Source: Nitzschia sp. DOCU1
Taxonomy: Eukaryota; Bacillariophyta; Bacillariophyceae; Bacillariales; Bacillariaceae
Direction of reading: 5' to 3'
Assembly: GCA_951394045.1 (NCBI GenBank)
Contig: OX595993.1
Coordinates: 620,001-684,000, forward strand
Length of the DNA: 64,000 nt
In this document: in pieces, positions 31,939 through 42,272 of the stretch
Layout of the letters: each line of letters opens with the position of its first letter
Numbering within the stretch: position 1 is the first letter of the stretch
The notes under the pieces: model-generated
Database searches by the model: none
What the model was told of the DNA's origin: nothing
What the model saw: only the letters and a program-made list of their open reading frames with translations
Program-made: the position numbers and the translations under genes

Positions 31939-33393
31939 TTAGAAACCAGATTTCTTTGAAACGTTGATGTTCGCCGTTCTTCGATCAAGCAGTGCCGTAA
32001 CCTTGTCGCCAGCAGTCGATCCGGCGTCTTCGTCTTCTTCCTGTTCTTCCACAATAGCATCGTCCTCGTTGACCTGTTCCGTTTTACTTTCTTCTTCTTC
32101 GTCAAGTTCTCCATCGCGGACTGCTTGCGAAAACGCTTCGATGGATGCTTTCATGTTCCAAGCCGAAAAAAAACCCGCAGCTAGCTGCCCACTACTTCCC
32201 CCACTATGCTCGTTGTTTTCATCGTCGTCGTCTTCTCCTGGACGTAATCGTCCTTGTCGTAATTGTTGTTGTTTCTGCCGTTGTCGTTGTTCCAAATTGT
32301 AAAGGTATCGGGGTCTCAAATAGACCAAGACATTCCAACAACCTTGCAGGGGGATTGTAATTGCAATCGTCAGAATCATGGCATAATACGAGTGACCCGT
32401 CAATAATTGAGTTAATCTCGTCATGGCCACGGGAATATACGTAATGTAGAGTGCACCCACATACAAATAACATTGACGTGCCATGCGTTGACTGAGTGAC
32501 AACGGCGGATGATGGTGGAGGATGGCTTGGTCCGTAGCGTCGTGACAAGTTGTTGTGGATGTCATTCTCCCTGACGCTGTTCCCTGTGCAGCACGATCCA
32601 TCATGGATATCTCCCTTGAAATAGAATTCCGTGGCATTGGCTGCTTTGTTGTGGCTGTTGCTTTGGCTTTGAGGGAATATCGTTGGGTACGTTTTTCTTG
32701 AGAGTTGACCGCTCTCCAGGTCAGATACATGTTCCAGGTAATCAAGAGTACCGTGGACCATTTAGGAATCAAATCAAAGGCCCAGATATAAATGGAAGCA
32801 TTGTCCCCTCGTGTACACTCCACATAATCGTTATTGTCATCACTGCGTCTCCAAGATTCTTGACAATTTTGAGGATACGGAGCAATCCAACAATCAAAGA
32901 TCCCTGAATTGTACAGATTGAGAGGCAATCCGGCAATCATGGTCGACAATCCAAAGACTAGCGGCACTAAATGCAACCATACTTCGACTCGACGAATTTG
33001 AGAATCGGACCACCCCTGTCGTATTTTCAATAGGTAGTAGATGGACAAACTTCCTGAATAGAGGACAGCCGAAGTACCCGCGGTTTCTAAAAAGCCGATT
33101 AATTCGCACGTCTGCGTATTGCCCATGGCCCCCCAGACATTCGGTGTATCCTTGGGCATGGGCCACGTCGACGTGAAGAATCCAAAACTCATCATCATGT
33201 CACACAGAGACAGCCCCACAAGTACACGATGATACGTGTTGGTGGTTTTGGGGTTTCGCTTTCGTTTTCGTCCCAGCAGAATATCGTAGACAATGTACCC
33301 ACTTCCTAGCATGGAACAAATGCCCGCCACTTTGGGGCAAATTGCCAGGGCGACTTGCTGGGCATGAGTTGGAACACCTGTAAAGGGAGGCAT
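31939..33393 (-). CDS. seven-transmembrane receptor (GPCR-like)
   Basis: 484 residues, one exon. Seven hydrophobic segments are visible at about 18-40, 55-77, 92-121, 136-160, 202-227, 302-321 and 330-358. Cys in NTQTCELIG (start of segment 3) and in the second extracellular loop (GIFDCWIAPYPQNCQESW) could form the usual disulphide. The third intracellular loop is long (~75 residues) and basic. The cytoplasmic tail is Gln/Glu/Asp-rich and acidic. The pattern is closest to the cAMP-receptor-like/secretin-like GPCRs expanded in diatoms. Ligand unknown. The stop lies only 68 bp from that of the convergent glycosyltransferase gene. Confidence 0.8.
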   Translation of the reverse strand: MPPFTGVPTHAQQVALAICPKVAGICSMLGSGYIVYDILLGRKRKRNPKTTNTYHRVLVGLSLCDMMMSFGFFTSTWPMPKDTPNVWGAMGNTQTCELIGFLETAGTSAVLYSGSLSIYYLLKIRQGWSDSQIRRVEVWLHLVPLVFGLSTMIAGLPLNLYNSGIFDCWIAPYPQNCQESWRRSDDNNDYVECTRGDNASIYIWAFDLIPKWSTVLLITWNMYLTWRAVNSQEKRTQRYSLKAKATATTKQPMPRNSISREISMMDRAAQGTASGRMTSTTTCHDATDQAILHHHPPLSLSQRMARQCYLYVGALYITYIPVAMTRLTQLLTGHSYYAMILTIAITIPLQGCWNVLVYLRPRYLYNLEQRQRQKQQQLRQGRLRPGEDDDDENNEHSGGSSGQLAAGFFSAWNMKASIEAFSQAVRDGELDEEEESKTEQVNEDDAIVEEQEEDEDAGSTAGDKVTALLDRRTANINVSKKSGF

Positions 33394-34119
33394 ACTACTA
33401 TTAGTATTACGATGGTCATGAAAGGAAGAGCAGCCTCAATGTCAGTATCTTGTCATGCTTGGAAATGTCGCCATGGCCGACACTCGTACGGAGTACTCGG
33501 GGAAGGGAACCAGTGTCGGTGTCGATGCAAATAAGAAAGGGCGAGATGACATGATGCACGTCATTCCCCCTCTGTGAGTGCCCCCTTTAAAACTCCATTT
33601 GGGGGATATCTTTATCTCTACTACAAACTCTATGAATGGACCAAAGGATGTCAGCCTTTTGGGCCCGTCCTACTATTGCTTTTGAGAATGTCTTTTTCTT
33701 GCTCCCAAAAGTAGTGTTCTAGCTACCCAGCTAGCTAGCTAGTACTGTAGTTCTGCCGGACAAACGTCGCTGGCGTGCTCCAGTCCATTTGAAATAGGCG
33801 GAATTTTTTGGATTAGTTCGACTTCTTTGTGCACTTTTCCATCCGGAGGCGTGAGCGGCTATCACCCAGGCAAAACAAGATTTAGCACAGATGGTTCGAA
33901 CTCTCTACGACGACAAAGCGGCAGCTTGAGCGTCTTTGTAGTCTACTTGAAGCAGTGGCGAGAACTACGTACTAACCAGTGAAGCTGTTGCTTGCGCTAA
34001 AACTATAGCTCATGGTAGTCTACTTGAAGCAGTGGCGACAAGTCGGTACTAACCAGTTATACAAGCAACATCTATTTTGACAACCGGAAACGAGTGAAGT
34101 AGTATTTGTACTGGATGAT
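33394..34119. other. intergenic region with a 42-bp direct repeat
   Basis: Holds the GPCR promoter and the 3' flank of the next gene. A segment beginning GTAGTCTACTTGAAGCAGTGG and ending GTACTAACCAGT occurs at about 33,938-33,979 and again at 34,015-34,057. No gene is seen. Confidence 0.6.
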
Positions 34120-35706
34120 TTACTTCGTCTTGCCTTTGCCGTCGCCGGCACCGACATAAGCATTGCTGCTACAAACTTGGACCCGAATATCGCTTGTCAA
34201 ATCATACGGTTGCCAGTGAGCACTCATTGTGGCGGCCTTGCGCAAGGGTGCCGTTTCCAGACCAACTGGGAAGCGAACATGTTGTGGAATTGCCACAAAA
34301 CCCTTGTAGTGCGCTTGATAGACATGTACCATGGCTTGTACAAAGTCTTGCCAGGATTGAGTTTCCGGGTGCGCCTCCACAGCTTTGCACAACTCCAAAA
34401 GTTTCGAATGGATAACGGATTCCACATGACCGGGTGGAACGCGGACGACACAATCCAAGGTGGGATCCAAAATGGCAGCATTCCGAGTGGCAATGCCCAA
34501 AGTATCTGGCAGCGTATTATCGGCGTCAATGATCACCAATACTTGATGTCGCTCCAGCTCTTGGAGAGCAGCTTGTACATTGTTGAGCGGCCATGGCGAT
34601 GTGTAGTTCAAGTTCGATCGCAACGCCAAACTGTCGTCAATGGGGCCATACAAAGATGGGAATCGAGCCACCACTTTGTCTCTCAGGGTATAATCCAATG
34701 TATGATTATAATTTCTCGACCAAAACGACTTTTCATCTCGTTCTGGGCTCTTAGCCAAGGATTTACCCCTTGTTCCTTTGATATCCAAATAGAAGCGATG
34801 CGATTGATATCGATAATGATTCGTCACCAAATCTGGCGTTATCGTTTCGAATCGTCCATCGATTAAAGGCGAATCATTGCGATCAAATCCTCCAATGGCC
34901 GAATATCCCCTGAGAGCAAATCTTGGCAAGTGGCCCGCACGATGAATCGCCATCCATAGCGTACAACCCATTCGACCGACTGATTTAAAGGCCGGTCGAA
35001 ATAACGTTTTTAGCGTAGTATTGGTACGTCCCACAAATCCATGCACCAAGGAATTAGGTTGTTCTTCTCGCTTATCACTTCCAAACATTCGAAATGGTAT
35101 CGCGATTGAACAAACTTCAGGGTCGCGCAAAGTCAAGTAGGCCTGCAAACTTCCAAGTTGTGTCGCATATGGAAATTCATCGGCATCTACCGCTAATAAC
35201 CAATCTGCGCCTTTCCATCTCGCGAGTTGAGAGGCTTTCATATAGGCCTTTTGTTGTGCCATTCGATGGCGATCATGCCACAGCGTCACAAAGTTCTTCC
35301 GACGAAGCAAGTCAATCACATCGTAAGGAAGCGGGTGTTCCGACATGTTGTCCACCATAACAACATGATCCAACCCCTGAGAATACAAATTCAATAGCAC
35401 TTCCACCAGGGCATGCGATTCTTCCTTGAAAAACAAAACAGCGTGTACCTTGGTTTGCGGAAGTTGCCATGGTTCCAAGGACGAGGGTAATGGCAGAGGC
35501 GGCTGGGGCACCAGCAAGTTCCAATACAGAACGTTAACTAGCATTAACAAGCCACACAAACACACGCCACATTGAAATCGGAAACTCTTGCAATAGGAAG
35601 TACCGCGATTGTGACGTATTTGTTGTGTAAGAGATGAGGTCTTACTATTATAATTTGTCAGGGCCTCCACTTCGGACAAAGATACAGGTGGTCGTCGGGA
35701 GAGCAT
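34120..35706 (-). CDS. type II membrane glycosyltransferase (GT92-like), copy 2
   Basis: 528 residues, intronless, in inverted orientation to copy 1. It has the same anchor (about 44-64), the same HAVLFFKEESHALVEVLLNLYSQGLDHVVMVDNMS block and LLAVDADEFPYATQLGS. The middle part is more diverged (FRPAFKSVGRMGCTLWMAIHRAGHLPRFALRGYSAIGGFDRNDSP). The C-terminal block with IDADNTLPDTLGIATRNAAILDPTLDCVVRVPP is nearly unchanged. A four-residue gap relative to the other copies (GPADKGKDD against GPIDD) lies near residue 365. It should act as copy 1 does. Confidence 0.75.
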   Translation of the reverse strand: MLSRRPPVSLSEVEALTNYNSKTSSLTQQIRHNRGTSYCKSFRFQCGVCLCGLLMLVNVLYWNLLVPQPPLPLPSSLEPWQLPQTKVHAVLFFKEESHALVEVLLNLYSQGLDHVVMVDNMSEHPLPYDVIDLLRRKNFVTLWHDRHRMAQQKAYMKASQLARWKGADWLLAVDADEFPYATQLGSLQAYLTLRDPEVCSIAIPFRMFGSDKREEQPNSLVHGFVGRTNTTLKTLFRPAFKSVGRMGCTLWMAIHRAGHLPRFALRGYSAIGGFDRNDSPLIDGRFETITPDLVTNHYRYQSHRFYLDIKGTRGKSLAKSPERDEKSFWSRNYNHTLDYTLRDKVVARFPSLYGPIDDSLALRSNLNYTSPWPLNNVQAALQELERHQVLVIIDADNTLPDTLGIATRNAAILDPTLDCVVRVPPGHVESVIHSKLLELCKAVEAHPETQSWQDFVQAMVHVYQAHYKGFVAIPQHVRFPVGLETAPLRKAATMSAHWQPYDLTSDIRVQVCSSNAYVGAGDGKGKTK

Positions 35707-35738
35707 TGTTGCACAATATGCTGGTTAGCTCATACCAA

Positions 35739-35790
35739 TAGCTAGAGCTAGAGAAGCACGAAAGGTGTCAAATGGCAAAATGCTGCTGCC
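35739..35790 (-). promoter_or_regulatory. conserved upstream block of GT92-like paralogue 2
   Basis: On the reverse strand it reads GGCAGCAGCATTTTG, then CTTTCGTGCTT, then CTCTAGCTCTAGCTA, ending 32 bp before the start codon. It matches the corresponding region of copy 1 over about 50 bp. Confidence 0.6.
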
Positions 35791-36361
35791 AGTGCCGCCC
35801 CTCACCTGTTGCTTCAAACCGATGCGCACATCTATCTCATGGTTGACGATGAGATCCAATGCCGCCATGGGGCGGAATGCGGCGAGAGGGAGCCGGAAAT
35901 TTGGGGGATACGCTGTTGTTCGATCGTATCGACCTGCGGGCCCGGAAATTTATGCGCACGTGCATGAGAGATACGCAAGACTGAAACAAAGACCAATTCG
36001 ACCGTTAGCTCACGTGCCAGTCGTGGGCGCCCGCTGCAACATAACGTCGATGGGGGTCATTTTTTGGCAAACAGACATTCGAGACATCGTGCTTTCTCAT
36101 TTTTCTCGTCTTTACACGACAAGCATGCGCCATTTTCCTTTTCTCGATGCCCTGGCCACTTCCCTGGCTGATGCTAGCCGTTGCAGTGAATCGACAGATA
36201 CCCACTGCACATCGATAATTCTTGATTTCATTATTCTTCAATCGCATTTCGTCGAGGGATTTCGGGTAGCTACTACCAGGAAGAAGCAATACCGAGGAGG
36301 ACCAGTTTGGTAGAAGGGGGAGTTGGCGCGATCAGCAGCACTGGCAACAGAAATACATATA
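35791..36361. other. divergent promoter region, no gene seen
   Basis: About 570 bp between glycosyltransferase copy 2 and the kinase gene. Open frames here on both strands are short and carry no motif. Confidence 0.5.
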
Positions 36362-38271
36362 ATGCTGTCAGCTGAGAATCGGTCATCAGGGATATCTTGG
36401 CGTCGACTTTCGTCTCTAGCAGAATCATCCAAGACGCAACCACAAAGTCGACATGAGGACAAATCAGGGATTAATGATGTTGAAGCATCCTCAGCTTCCG
36501 ATTCGCCATTTGATACTATCCACTATGAAAAAGAAACAACCAGGCGAACAACTACTAATATTCACCGGAAAATCAACTCTGTTAGATTTGGCGTCGCAAC
36601 CATGGATATATCCATTTTCTTGTGGTTGGGCGCTTTGCTATCTCTGCGTCTCATATATTATAGCGGAGGAGTATCGCACATTATCCATGTTGATGCCATG
36701 GTTGGTGGTGGAAATCCCTGGATGGCCTCATCTTACGATTCGGAACGCGTCCGCATTGTTTTCAATCCACGGCTCTTTGTCCACCATCACAAATATGTTC
36801 TCCGTCGACTTCCACCAGGAAGCCGAGGTGACCGGGATTTTGGAGGCCTGGAGTTCAGCCCTCGTGTCCATTTCAATGAAACCTTACAAATAGAGAGCTA
36901 CAATGACGCAGAACGACACCGAGAGGCGTTATTGGAAAAGTTCAATGGTGGTCGTGACACCTATCAGCCAGAATCGAGCCATTTCGTGGACTCAAGGTGC
37001 CGAAGACTGAGCTGGTATGCCTATACGTTCCCCAGTTGTAACAAGTTCCATGAAAAACCTTTGGAAAGGTTTCATGACGACGGATACGACATTTCATATC
37101 TTAGGTAGGTGGCCGATGCTGATCGATTGTCAGCATTAGTTGACGTGAACTGCATGCGTGTCCTTACGCATTTTTGTGCTGTTTCATTCTATTAGTACGG
37201 GGTCATACCGAGATTCGTTTCGATATCAGCAGCAGCAATACCCAGGGGATCACTTTGTTCTCAAAACGACAAGGCCTACTCGATTCCAGCTCCCGATTTC
37301 TATCTACAAAGCACACAAGGAGGCAATTATAATGGAGCGCCTATCACCGTCCCCAAGTATTTTGGATATTTATGCTTATTGTGGCACATCTGTGGTGGTC
37401 CAGCCAATGGAAGTGGGCTTGAGCAAACGAATAGTACCCAATCCTGGCCTGGCCTCACAGAAGGAACTAGACAAGCTCGACGATGTGTATCCCCGCAACA
37501 ATTTAACAAACAGCGAAAAGTTACAGATTAGCCTGGAAATGGCACGGTCGCTCGCAGATCTCCATGGTTTTGAGGGGGGTCCGATTGCGCAAGGGGATGT
37601 GCACGCCGATCAGTGGCTCGTTTCGGCCTCCGGGAGTATCAAGTTGAATGACTTCAACTATGCTGTCATACCAGAATGGAATTCTGCCAAACATAATTAC
37701 TGCTTAGAGGATGAACAAAAGGAGTGGGGGGACGAATTGAATAGAGCACCCGAAGAATACAGCGGGGATGATCAGGACGAATCGATTGATACTTATTCCT
37801 TCGGCAATATAATGTACCAAATGGTGAGTGAGCTCCGCTTGGATGATTTTGTAATTCCGACGACCAATCATTCGGGCGCTAGCTACTCGTCACTCACCCC
37901 TAGTTTTGTGGACAGATTACAGGCTTGTGGCATTTCTATGACGAACAGTATCGAGAAATACCGGAAGAGCAGATACAAGTAAGTAGTACAAAGATTGGAG
38001 AAGCTTCGCCAGCAAAACGGCGCAAATGGCTCATTCTTTTTCCTCTTTTTAGAAAGCAATGATGAATGGTACACGCCCATTTATAGACCCACGTTATCGA
38101 AATCGGAGTTTTATCGAAGGAAAACTCGTGCAAGTCATGGAGGCTTGCTGGACCCATGGTCGTCGTCGGCGTCCTTCTATTTTTCAAGTAGTCTCTTCCC
38201 TTGAAACTGTGAAGGAGGAAGCCATACGTAGAGGAGAATTCAAGGAATCGGCGTGGCTCAAGGTGTCATGA
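36362..38271 (+). CDS. membrane-anchored protein kinase-like protein with DFN motif
   Basis: Exons are 36362-37104, 37196-37823, 37916-37978 and 38053-38271, closing to 550 residues. A membrane segment lies near 82-100. The kinase-like domain occupies about 275-540: FVLKTTRPTR (candidate ATP Lys), LADLHGF, a catalytic loop that reads GDVHADQWLV instead of HRDxKxxN, and SIKLNDFNYA with DFN in place of DFG. It ends with RAPEEY (APE-like), YSFGNIMYQMITGLWHFYD and CWTHGRRRRPSIFQVV. The 63-nt third exon is required to complete GLWHFYDEQYREIPEEQI. The loop Asp is kept but the usual Asn is Gln, so activity is uncertain. Target unknown. Confidence 0.78.
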
Positions 38272-38305
38272 GGCTAGCTAGTAGATGATGCTCATAGAGA
38301 TCCTT

Positions 38306-39895
38306 TTATTTTTCTGGCTGTGCATTGCGTTGTGCTAATCGCAACCAAGAAGCAGTGCTTTTCATTGTTCCCTCTAAGTTTATAATATTGTTATCCTGAC
38401 TTTTTTCTCGTGCATCCTTTTTCTTCTTGTCGCTACGACTAACTAAAGCTTCCCGTACATCCCCAAATATTGGGCGTTTCGTAGTCATTGATATGGATCC
38501 TGTTGCAAACGAAAACGTATATGAGCGGCAGTCGAAACAAGATGCACCCCTTTTCTCAAACATAGCAACGTACCAATGATTGGCGGCATATTTTGTGCCT
38601 TTGATCACGTCTCGTGCTTCATGAAACATGCGAGGATCCCATGTTTCGGGATCTTCATTGAGGACCGAAGGCCACACCAATGCTCGACCCAATTTGGGCT
38701 TGACTGCCAAATCCAATCGATTAAAGTAGGTTTCCCCTCCTTCTTCGACATCTGACAAATACAAAAAGAAGGTCAGAATCCGATGTCCCGAAGGAGTATC
38801 ATCTTTATTGCTGGAACTATCATGATGAGATCGATAAAATTGATCCTTGGAATACTCCAAAATTTGAAACGACTCATAATGCGATTTGGGAACCTTGGTC
38901 ACCGATTCGATACGAGCCGTGACAGCTTGGACTTGAGGCAATCGTTCACACGCTCCAATGCACCATGCATTGGAACTGGTACGAGTTTGACTGACTACCT
39001 TTTCCATTTCTCCCGCAGCATTGACTTGACCTTGGTCCGTCGAACGATCAAATCCCACCATTCGTCCTCCTTGAATCAATGCCTGAGCTTCTTCTTCGGT
39101 AAAGAAATTATCAAACGTCATGACCCAAGGACCTGTTTGCACGTTTTCGCCAAGTCCATAGGAATTTCCATCGGGACTGGACCACACGTGTGGATCATAT
39201 TGTTTGTAGTCGGCCGAGGTCGCCCATTCTTCAAATAACTTGTTGAGGTCGCCAGGTTTCCAAATGTTATCAGTCATGTTCAAATGCTGTTTGCTACAGC
39301 GTTTCTTGGGATCAATCAACGTGGAAGCATCTAAATATGCATCGCACGATTTGCAACAATGGACAATCATCCATCCAGGAGCAGTCTTGCACGAGCCTTT
39401 GGCGGCTTCATGTGGACAAATTCCATAGCGATCTTGACACTTGTTGGGACTGGGGGCGGCGTGGTCAGGAATCACCATTTTTTCCGTGCCCGCAGTCTTG
39501 AACCGGATAGGTGTATCCTTTGTCAGATCAAACAATCCTTCTCGAACGCCATGTCGCGTCACAAAGAATTCATGACCACGGCTCGTATTCAGTGTGCCCG
39601 TGCCGCCCTTTTTTTCCAAAGTTACCAAAAATTTACCAAATCGACCATCGTCCCAGTACACATCGGCACGGTAGTTGGAGTCATTGACAATCAGGACTTG
39701 AAAACTGCCCTGTTGGGGAGTGGCCTGACACGATTCATCATCTTCACTACTACAAGTCATTTCAGGATCTGCGGCGACTTGCCCCAGCAACGACCCGCCG
39801 CCATGATAGTACTGCTGATAGGCAATGCCCAGCAACACTACGAGCAAGGACGCCAGGGACAGCAAGCCTGAGGGTTGAGAGGCCCAACGACGCAT
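38306..39895 (-). CDS. prolyl 4-hydroxylase with ShK-like and VHL-beta-like regions
   Basis: 529 residues, intronless. A signal anchor lies at about 9-27. Residues 64-135 (SFQVLIVNDSNYRADVYWDDG...NTSRGHEFFVTRHG) resemble the beta domain of VHL. Residues 153-186 form a six-Cys ShKT-like module (C153, C160, C169, C180, C181, C184). The P4H catalytic domain is at about 255-450: H357 and D359 in RSHHDSS, H425 in FHEARD and K435 in KGTKYAANHW supply the iron and 2-oxoglutarate ligands. It should hydroxylate proline in secreted or ER proteins, as in plant and algal P4Hs. The VHL-like assignment rests on pattern only. Confidence 0.85.
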   Translation of the reverse strand: MRRWASQPSGLLSLASLLVVLLGIAYQQYYHGGGSLLGQVAADPEMTCSSEDDESCQATPQQGSFQVLIVNDSNYRADVYWDDGRFGKFLVTLEKKGGTGTLNTSRGHEFFVTRHGVREGLFDLTKDTPIRFKTAGTEKMVIPDHAAPSPNKCQDRYGICPHEAAKGSCKTAPGWMIVHCCKSCDAYLDASTLIDPKKRCSKQHLNMTDNIWKPGDLNKLFEEWATSADYKQYDPHVWSSPDGNSYGLGENVQTGPWVMTFDNFFTEEEAQALIQGGRMVGFDRSTDQGQVNAAGEMEKVVSQTRTSSNAWCIGACERLPQVQAVTARIESVTKVPKSHYESFQILEYSKDQFYRSHHDSSSNKDDTPSGHRILTFFLYLSDVEEGGETYFNRLDLAVKPKLGRALVWPSVLNEDPETWDPRMFHEARDVIKGTKYAANHWYVAMFEKRGASCFDCRSYTFSFATGSISMTTKRPIFGDVREALVSRSDKKKKDAREKSQDNNIINLEGTMKSTASWLRLAQRNAQPEK

Positions 39896-40272
39896 TTTTC
39901 GAAATAGACACCAGCGGGGATATGCAAAGCAACGACAATAAGCAATGCGATGAGGAGGAAAGTGTGGATCCGGATCCGTTGCTTTTTTGTAAAGTTCTCG
40001 TTCGTCGCATCGGTCATCGAACTCGTTTTCGAAATGTCACCTTGGGGGAGGGGGGAAGATTGGTGCGAAAGGGGGTGACCCCATTCGCGAATGCTGGCTT
40101 GCTGGCTCGCAACGGTCCATTGATTTTTAGAATTTTGTTCCGCCAAAAATCTACGTTTTGGCAACACATGCATCCCATCCCACACATCTCAATTATCAAC
40201 ACCATAACTCCACCCCACCAATAGACTTGGACCATCCATAATCGGCTTGCATGCTAGTACTATATTCGGATT
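39896..40272. other. divergent promoter region
   Basis: 377 bp between the prolyl hydroxylase gene and the sulfatase gene, which point away from each other. It may drive both; both products enter the secretory pathway. Confidence 0.5.
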
Positions 40273-41886
40273 ATGCTTCCATCGAAAAGGGTGCTCGTCT
40301 TGATTCAAGTTGCCATCATCCTGTTGGCCACGGCTAATTATTACAGGCTATTCAATGGTACAGCATTGGATATTGTGGAGGAGGATGCTCGATCTATATG
40401 GCGTCAGCAGGACATGGCAGAAACAAATCGTCCCTCCAAAAAGACTCCACATGACAACCCAACAATGAAGGAAGAGCCATTGAATATAGTCATGTTTTAT
40501 GCGGACGATTGGACCGCCCAAGTGTTAGGCAAACTGAATCCACATGTGCACACACCCCACATTGATCAAATGGCCTCAGAGGGTGTGTTATTTCAGGAAA
40601 ATGCCGTCACCACGAGCATGTGTTGGATTTCTCGAGCATCCATGTTGACAGGCACCTATGCGAGTCGACATCGCTTTGTACACCCCCACCAAGACACTTT
40701 GTTTGAGACACATCCCTGGAATGAAACCTTGTTTCCTCTCTTGAAATCCAATGGATATTATACGGGCCTGGTAGGAAAATGGCATGCGCCCAAACCTCGA
40801 GCAGAACTCCAGCAGGCATTTGATGTTCAAAGATTCTATCATGGAAATCATTGGGAAGAACGTAATGGCCAGGTCAGACATGTGACGGACTGGAATCAAC
40901 TAGACGCCATGGAATTTTTAAGGCAACGCCCCACCGACCAACAATTTGCTTTGGTGGTTTCCTTTTTTGCAACGCATGCTTGGGATGAGCATACACCACC
41001 TTATAACGCCAAAAATGATACACTGCAGTATTATCAAAATGTCACTATTCCACGACCCTACACAGCCACAATGCGACATTGGAAACAATTGCCTCCCTTC
41101 TTTTCCGAATCGAGTGAGGGACGAATTCGATGGAAACATCGATTTGATCCTGTTACATTTCAGAGTAGCATCCAAAGCATGTTCCGTATGGCTACAGAAG
41201 TTGATTTGGCGATTGGAGAAATTTTGAAGGAATTGAAACGTCAAGGTGTCTACGATAATACACTGCTCATTTTTACCACTGACAATGGCAATCTGCATGG
41301 CGAACATGGCTTGGCCGAAAAGTGGTATCCCTTCCAAGAATCCATCAAGGTTCCTTTGGTAATTGTGGATCCTCGCATGCATCACTCTCAACGAGGCACA
41401 ATGAGTCCAGCCTTTACTCTCAATATTGATTTGGCCCCCACAATATTGGGTGCCGCTCAAATTCGGCCCAGTAGCTTTATGCAAGGTCGTGACATGGCCC
41501 AACTCTATCTTCAGTCGACCAGGCAAAATCATGCTATTCTACGAAAATGGCGACAGGATTGGTTTTATGAATACAATCGTGGCGATCCCATCACGGCCAA
41601 AGGTCATCGAGGAAAGGGTAGTTTTTTTGGTGGTGGCTGGATTGATGCATCCTTTGCCTTGATTACCAAGGATTACAAGTATATTTATTGGCCGCAACAT
41701 GATTTTGAACAAGTCTTTGACCGAAGGCAAGATCCATGGGAAGAGCGTGATTTACTCCACAGCAACACCAGTTTGTGGTGGCCGCCCCAACAACAACTAA
41801 ATGTTGTGGACGATGTGCACGTCCAGCAGTTGCGGGCTCGCTATCAAATTTTGAAGGAACACATTCAAAGTGGCAAACGAGCATGA
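40273..41886 (+). CDS. sulfatase, secreted or membrane-anchored
   Basis: 537 residues, intronless. An N-terminal hydrophobic stretch at about 7-23 acts as signal or anchor. The sulfatase core starts with NIVMFYADDW (metal-binding Asp pair at 78-79). The formylglycine site follows at C117 in TTSMCWISRASMLTGTYASRH. Later motifs are KWHAPKPR, TTDNGNLHGEHGLAEKW (Asp-Asn metal ligands) and VPLVIVDPR. In the classical signature C-x-(P/A)-x-R the third position is Pro or Ala, while here it is Ile; Cys and Arg are kept. It probably removes sulfate from a polysaccharide, in keeping with the sulfated glycans of marine algae. It is divergent to the prolyl hydroxylase gene. Confidence 0.87.
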   Translation: MLPSKRVLVLIQVAIILLATANYYRLFNGTALDIVEEDARSIWRQQDMAETNRPSKKTPHDNPTMKEEPLNIVMFYADDWTAQVLGKLNPHVHTPHIDQMASEGVLFQENAVTTSMCWISRASMLTGTYASRHRFVHPHQDTLFETHPWNETLFPLLKSNGYYTGLVGKWHAPKPRAELQQAFDVQRFYHGNHWEERNGQVRHVTDWNQLDAMEFLRQRPTDQQFALVVSFFATHAWDEHTPPYNAKNDTLQYYQNVTIPRPYTATMRHWKQLPPFFSESSEGRIRWKHRFDPVTFQSSIQSMFRMATEVDLAIGEILKELKRQGVYDNTLLIFTTDNGNLHGEHGLAEKWYPFQESIKVPLVIVDPRMHHSQRGTMSPAFTLNIDLAPTILGAAQIRPSSFMQGRDMAQLYLQSTRQNHAILRKWRQDWFYEYNRGDPITAKGHRGKGSFFGGGWIDASFALITKDYKYIYWPQHDFEQVFDRRQDPWEERDLLHSNTSLWWPPQQQLNVVDDVHVQQLRARYQILKEHIQSGKRA

Positions 41887-42000
41887 TACTAGAGTTCAAA
41901 ACGAAACTGTAGCCTAGTACTATGGGCCATATACCAAGCTTGAAAGGTTGGTTGGTTGTGGTTGTTACGACATACTGCTTTCCGTGTCTTGCATCATCAA

Positions 42001-42234
42001 CCGTTTGGGAATTAGCGCTAGACTGCAGAAACCTGATAATACTAACAGAACCTAGCTACCTGCAATCTGGAGAGATTTTGGTGCTCCTGGGACCCGAAGA
42101 ACCCCAACAATTGATGTTACTTTTAGCTAGAATAGAAGTAAAGTTACGGGATCGAATGCAAGGTTGTGGTCTACGTAGTAGTTCAACCCATGTTCGAGCC
42201 TCGCTGCCATTGCTATTCCTCTAGCGATTAGTTC
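42001..42234 (+). repeat. copy A of a ~235-bp inverted duplication
   Basis: From ACCGTTTGGGAATTAGCG to GCGATTAGTTCT. The reverse complement of 48,583-48,826 matches it closely over the whole length. A frame reading LQSGEILVLLGPEEPQQLMLLLARIEVKLRD is open in both copies. Nothing larger around this copy looks like a gene. Confidence 0.8.
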
Positions 42235-42272
42235 TATTATTGTCATACCAGGGGAACCCAGTATCAAAAGCT

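Noticed and set aside
33885..33905. GGTTCGAACTC resembling a tRNA T-loop / B box
   Set aside because: No matching A box, acceptor stem or anticodon arm could be folded around it.
34177..34866. 229-residue forward open frame opposite glycosyltransferase copy 2
   Set aside because: Antisense of a conserved coding block; similar antisense frames occur opposite the other paralogues, so it follows from codon use.
41922..42224. 100-residue frame (GEILVLLGPEEPQQ) as a separate gene
   Set aside because: It is mostly the duplicated 235-bp segment; no start context or domain supports a stand-alone gene, so it is listed as a repeat.
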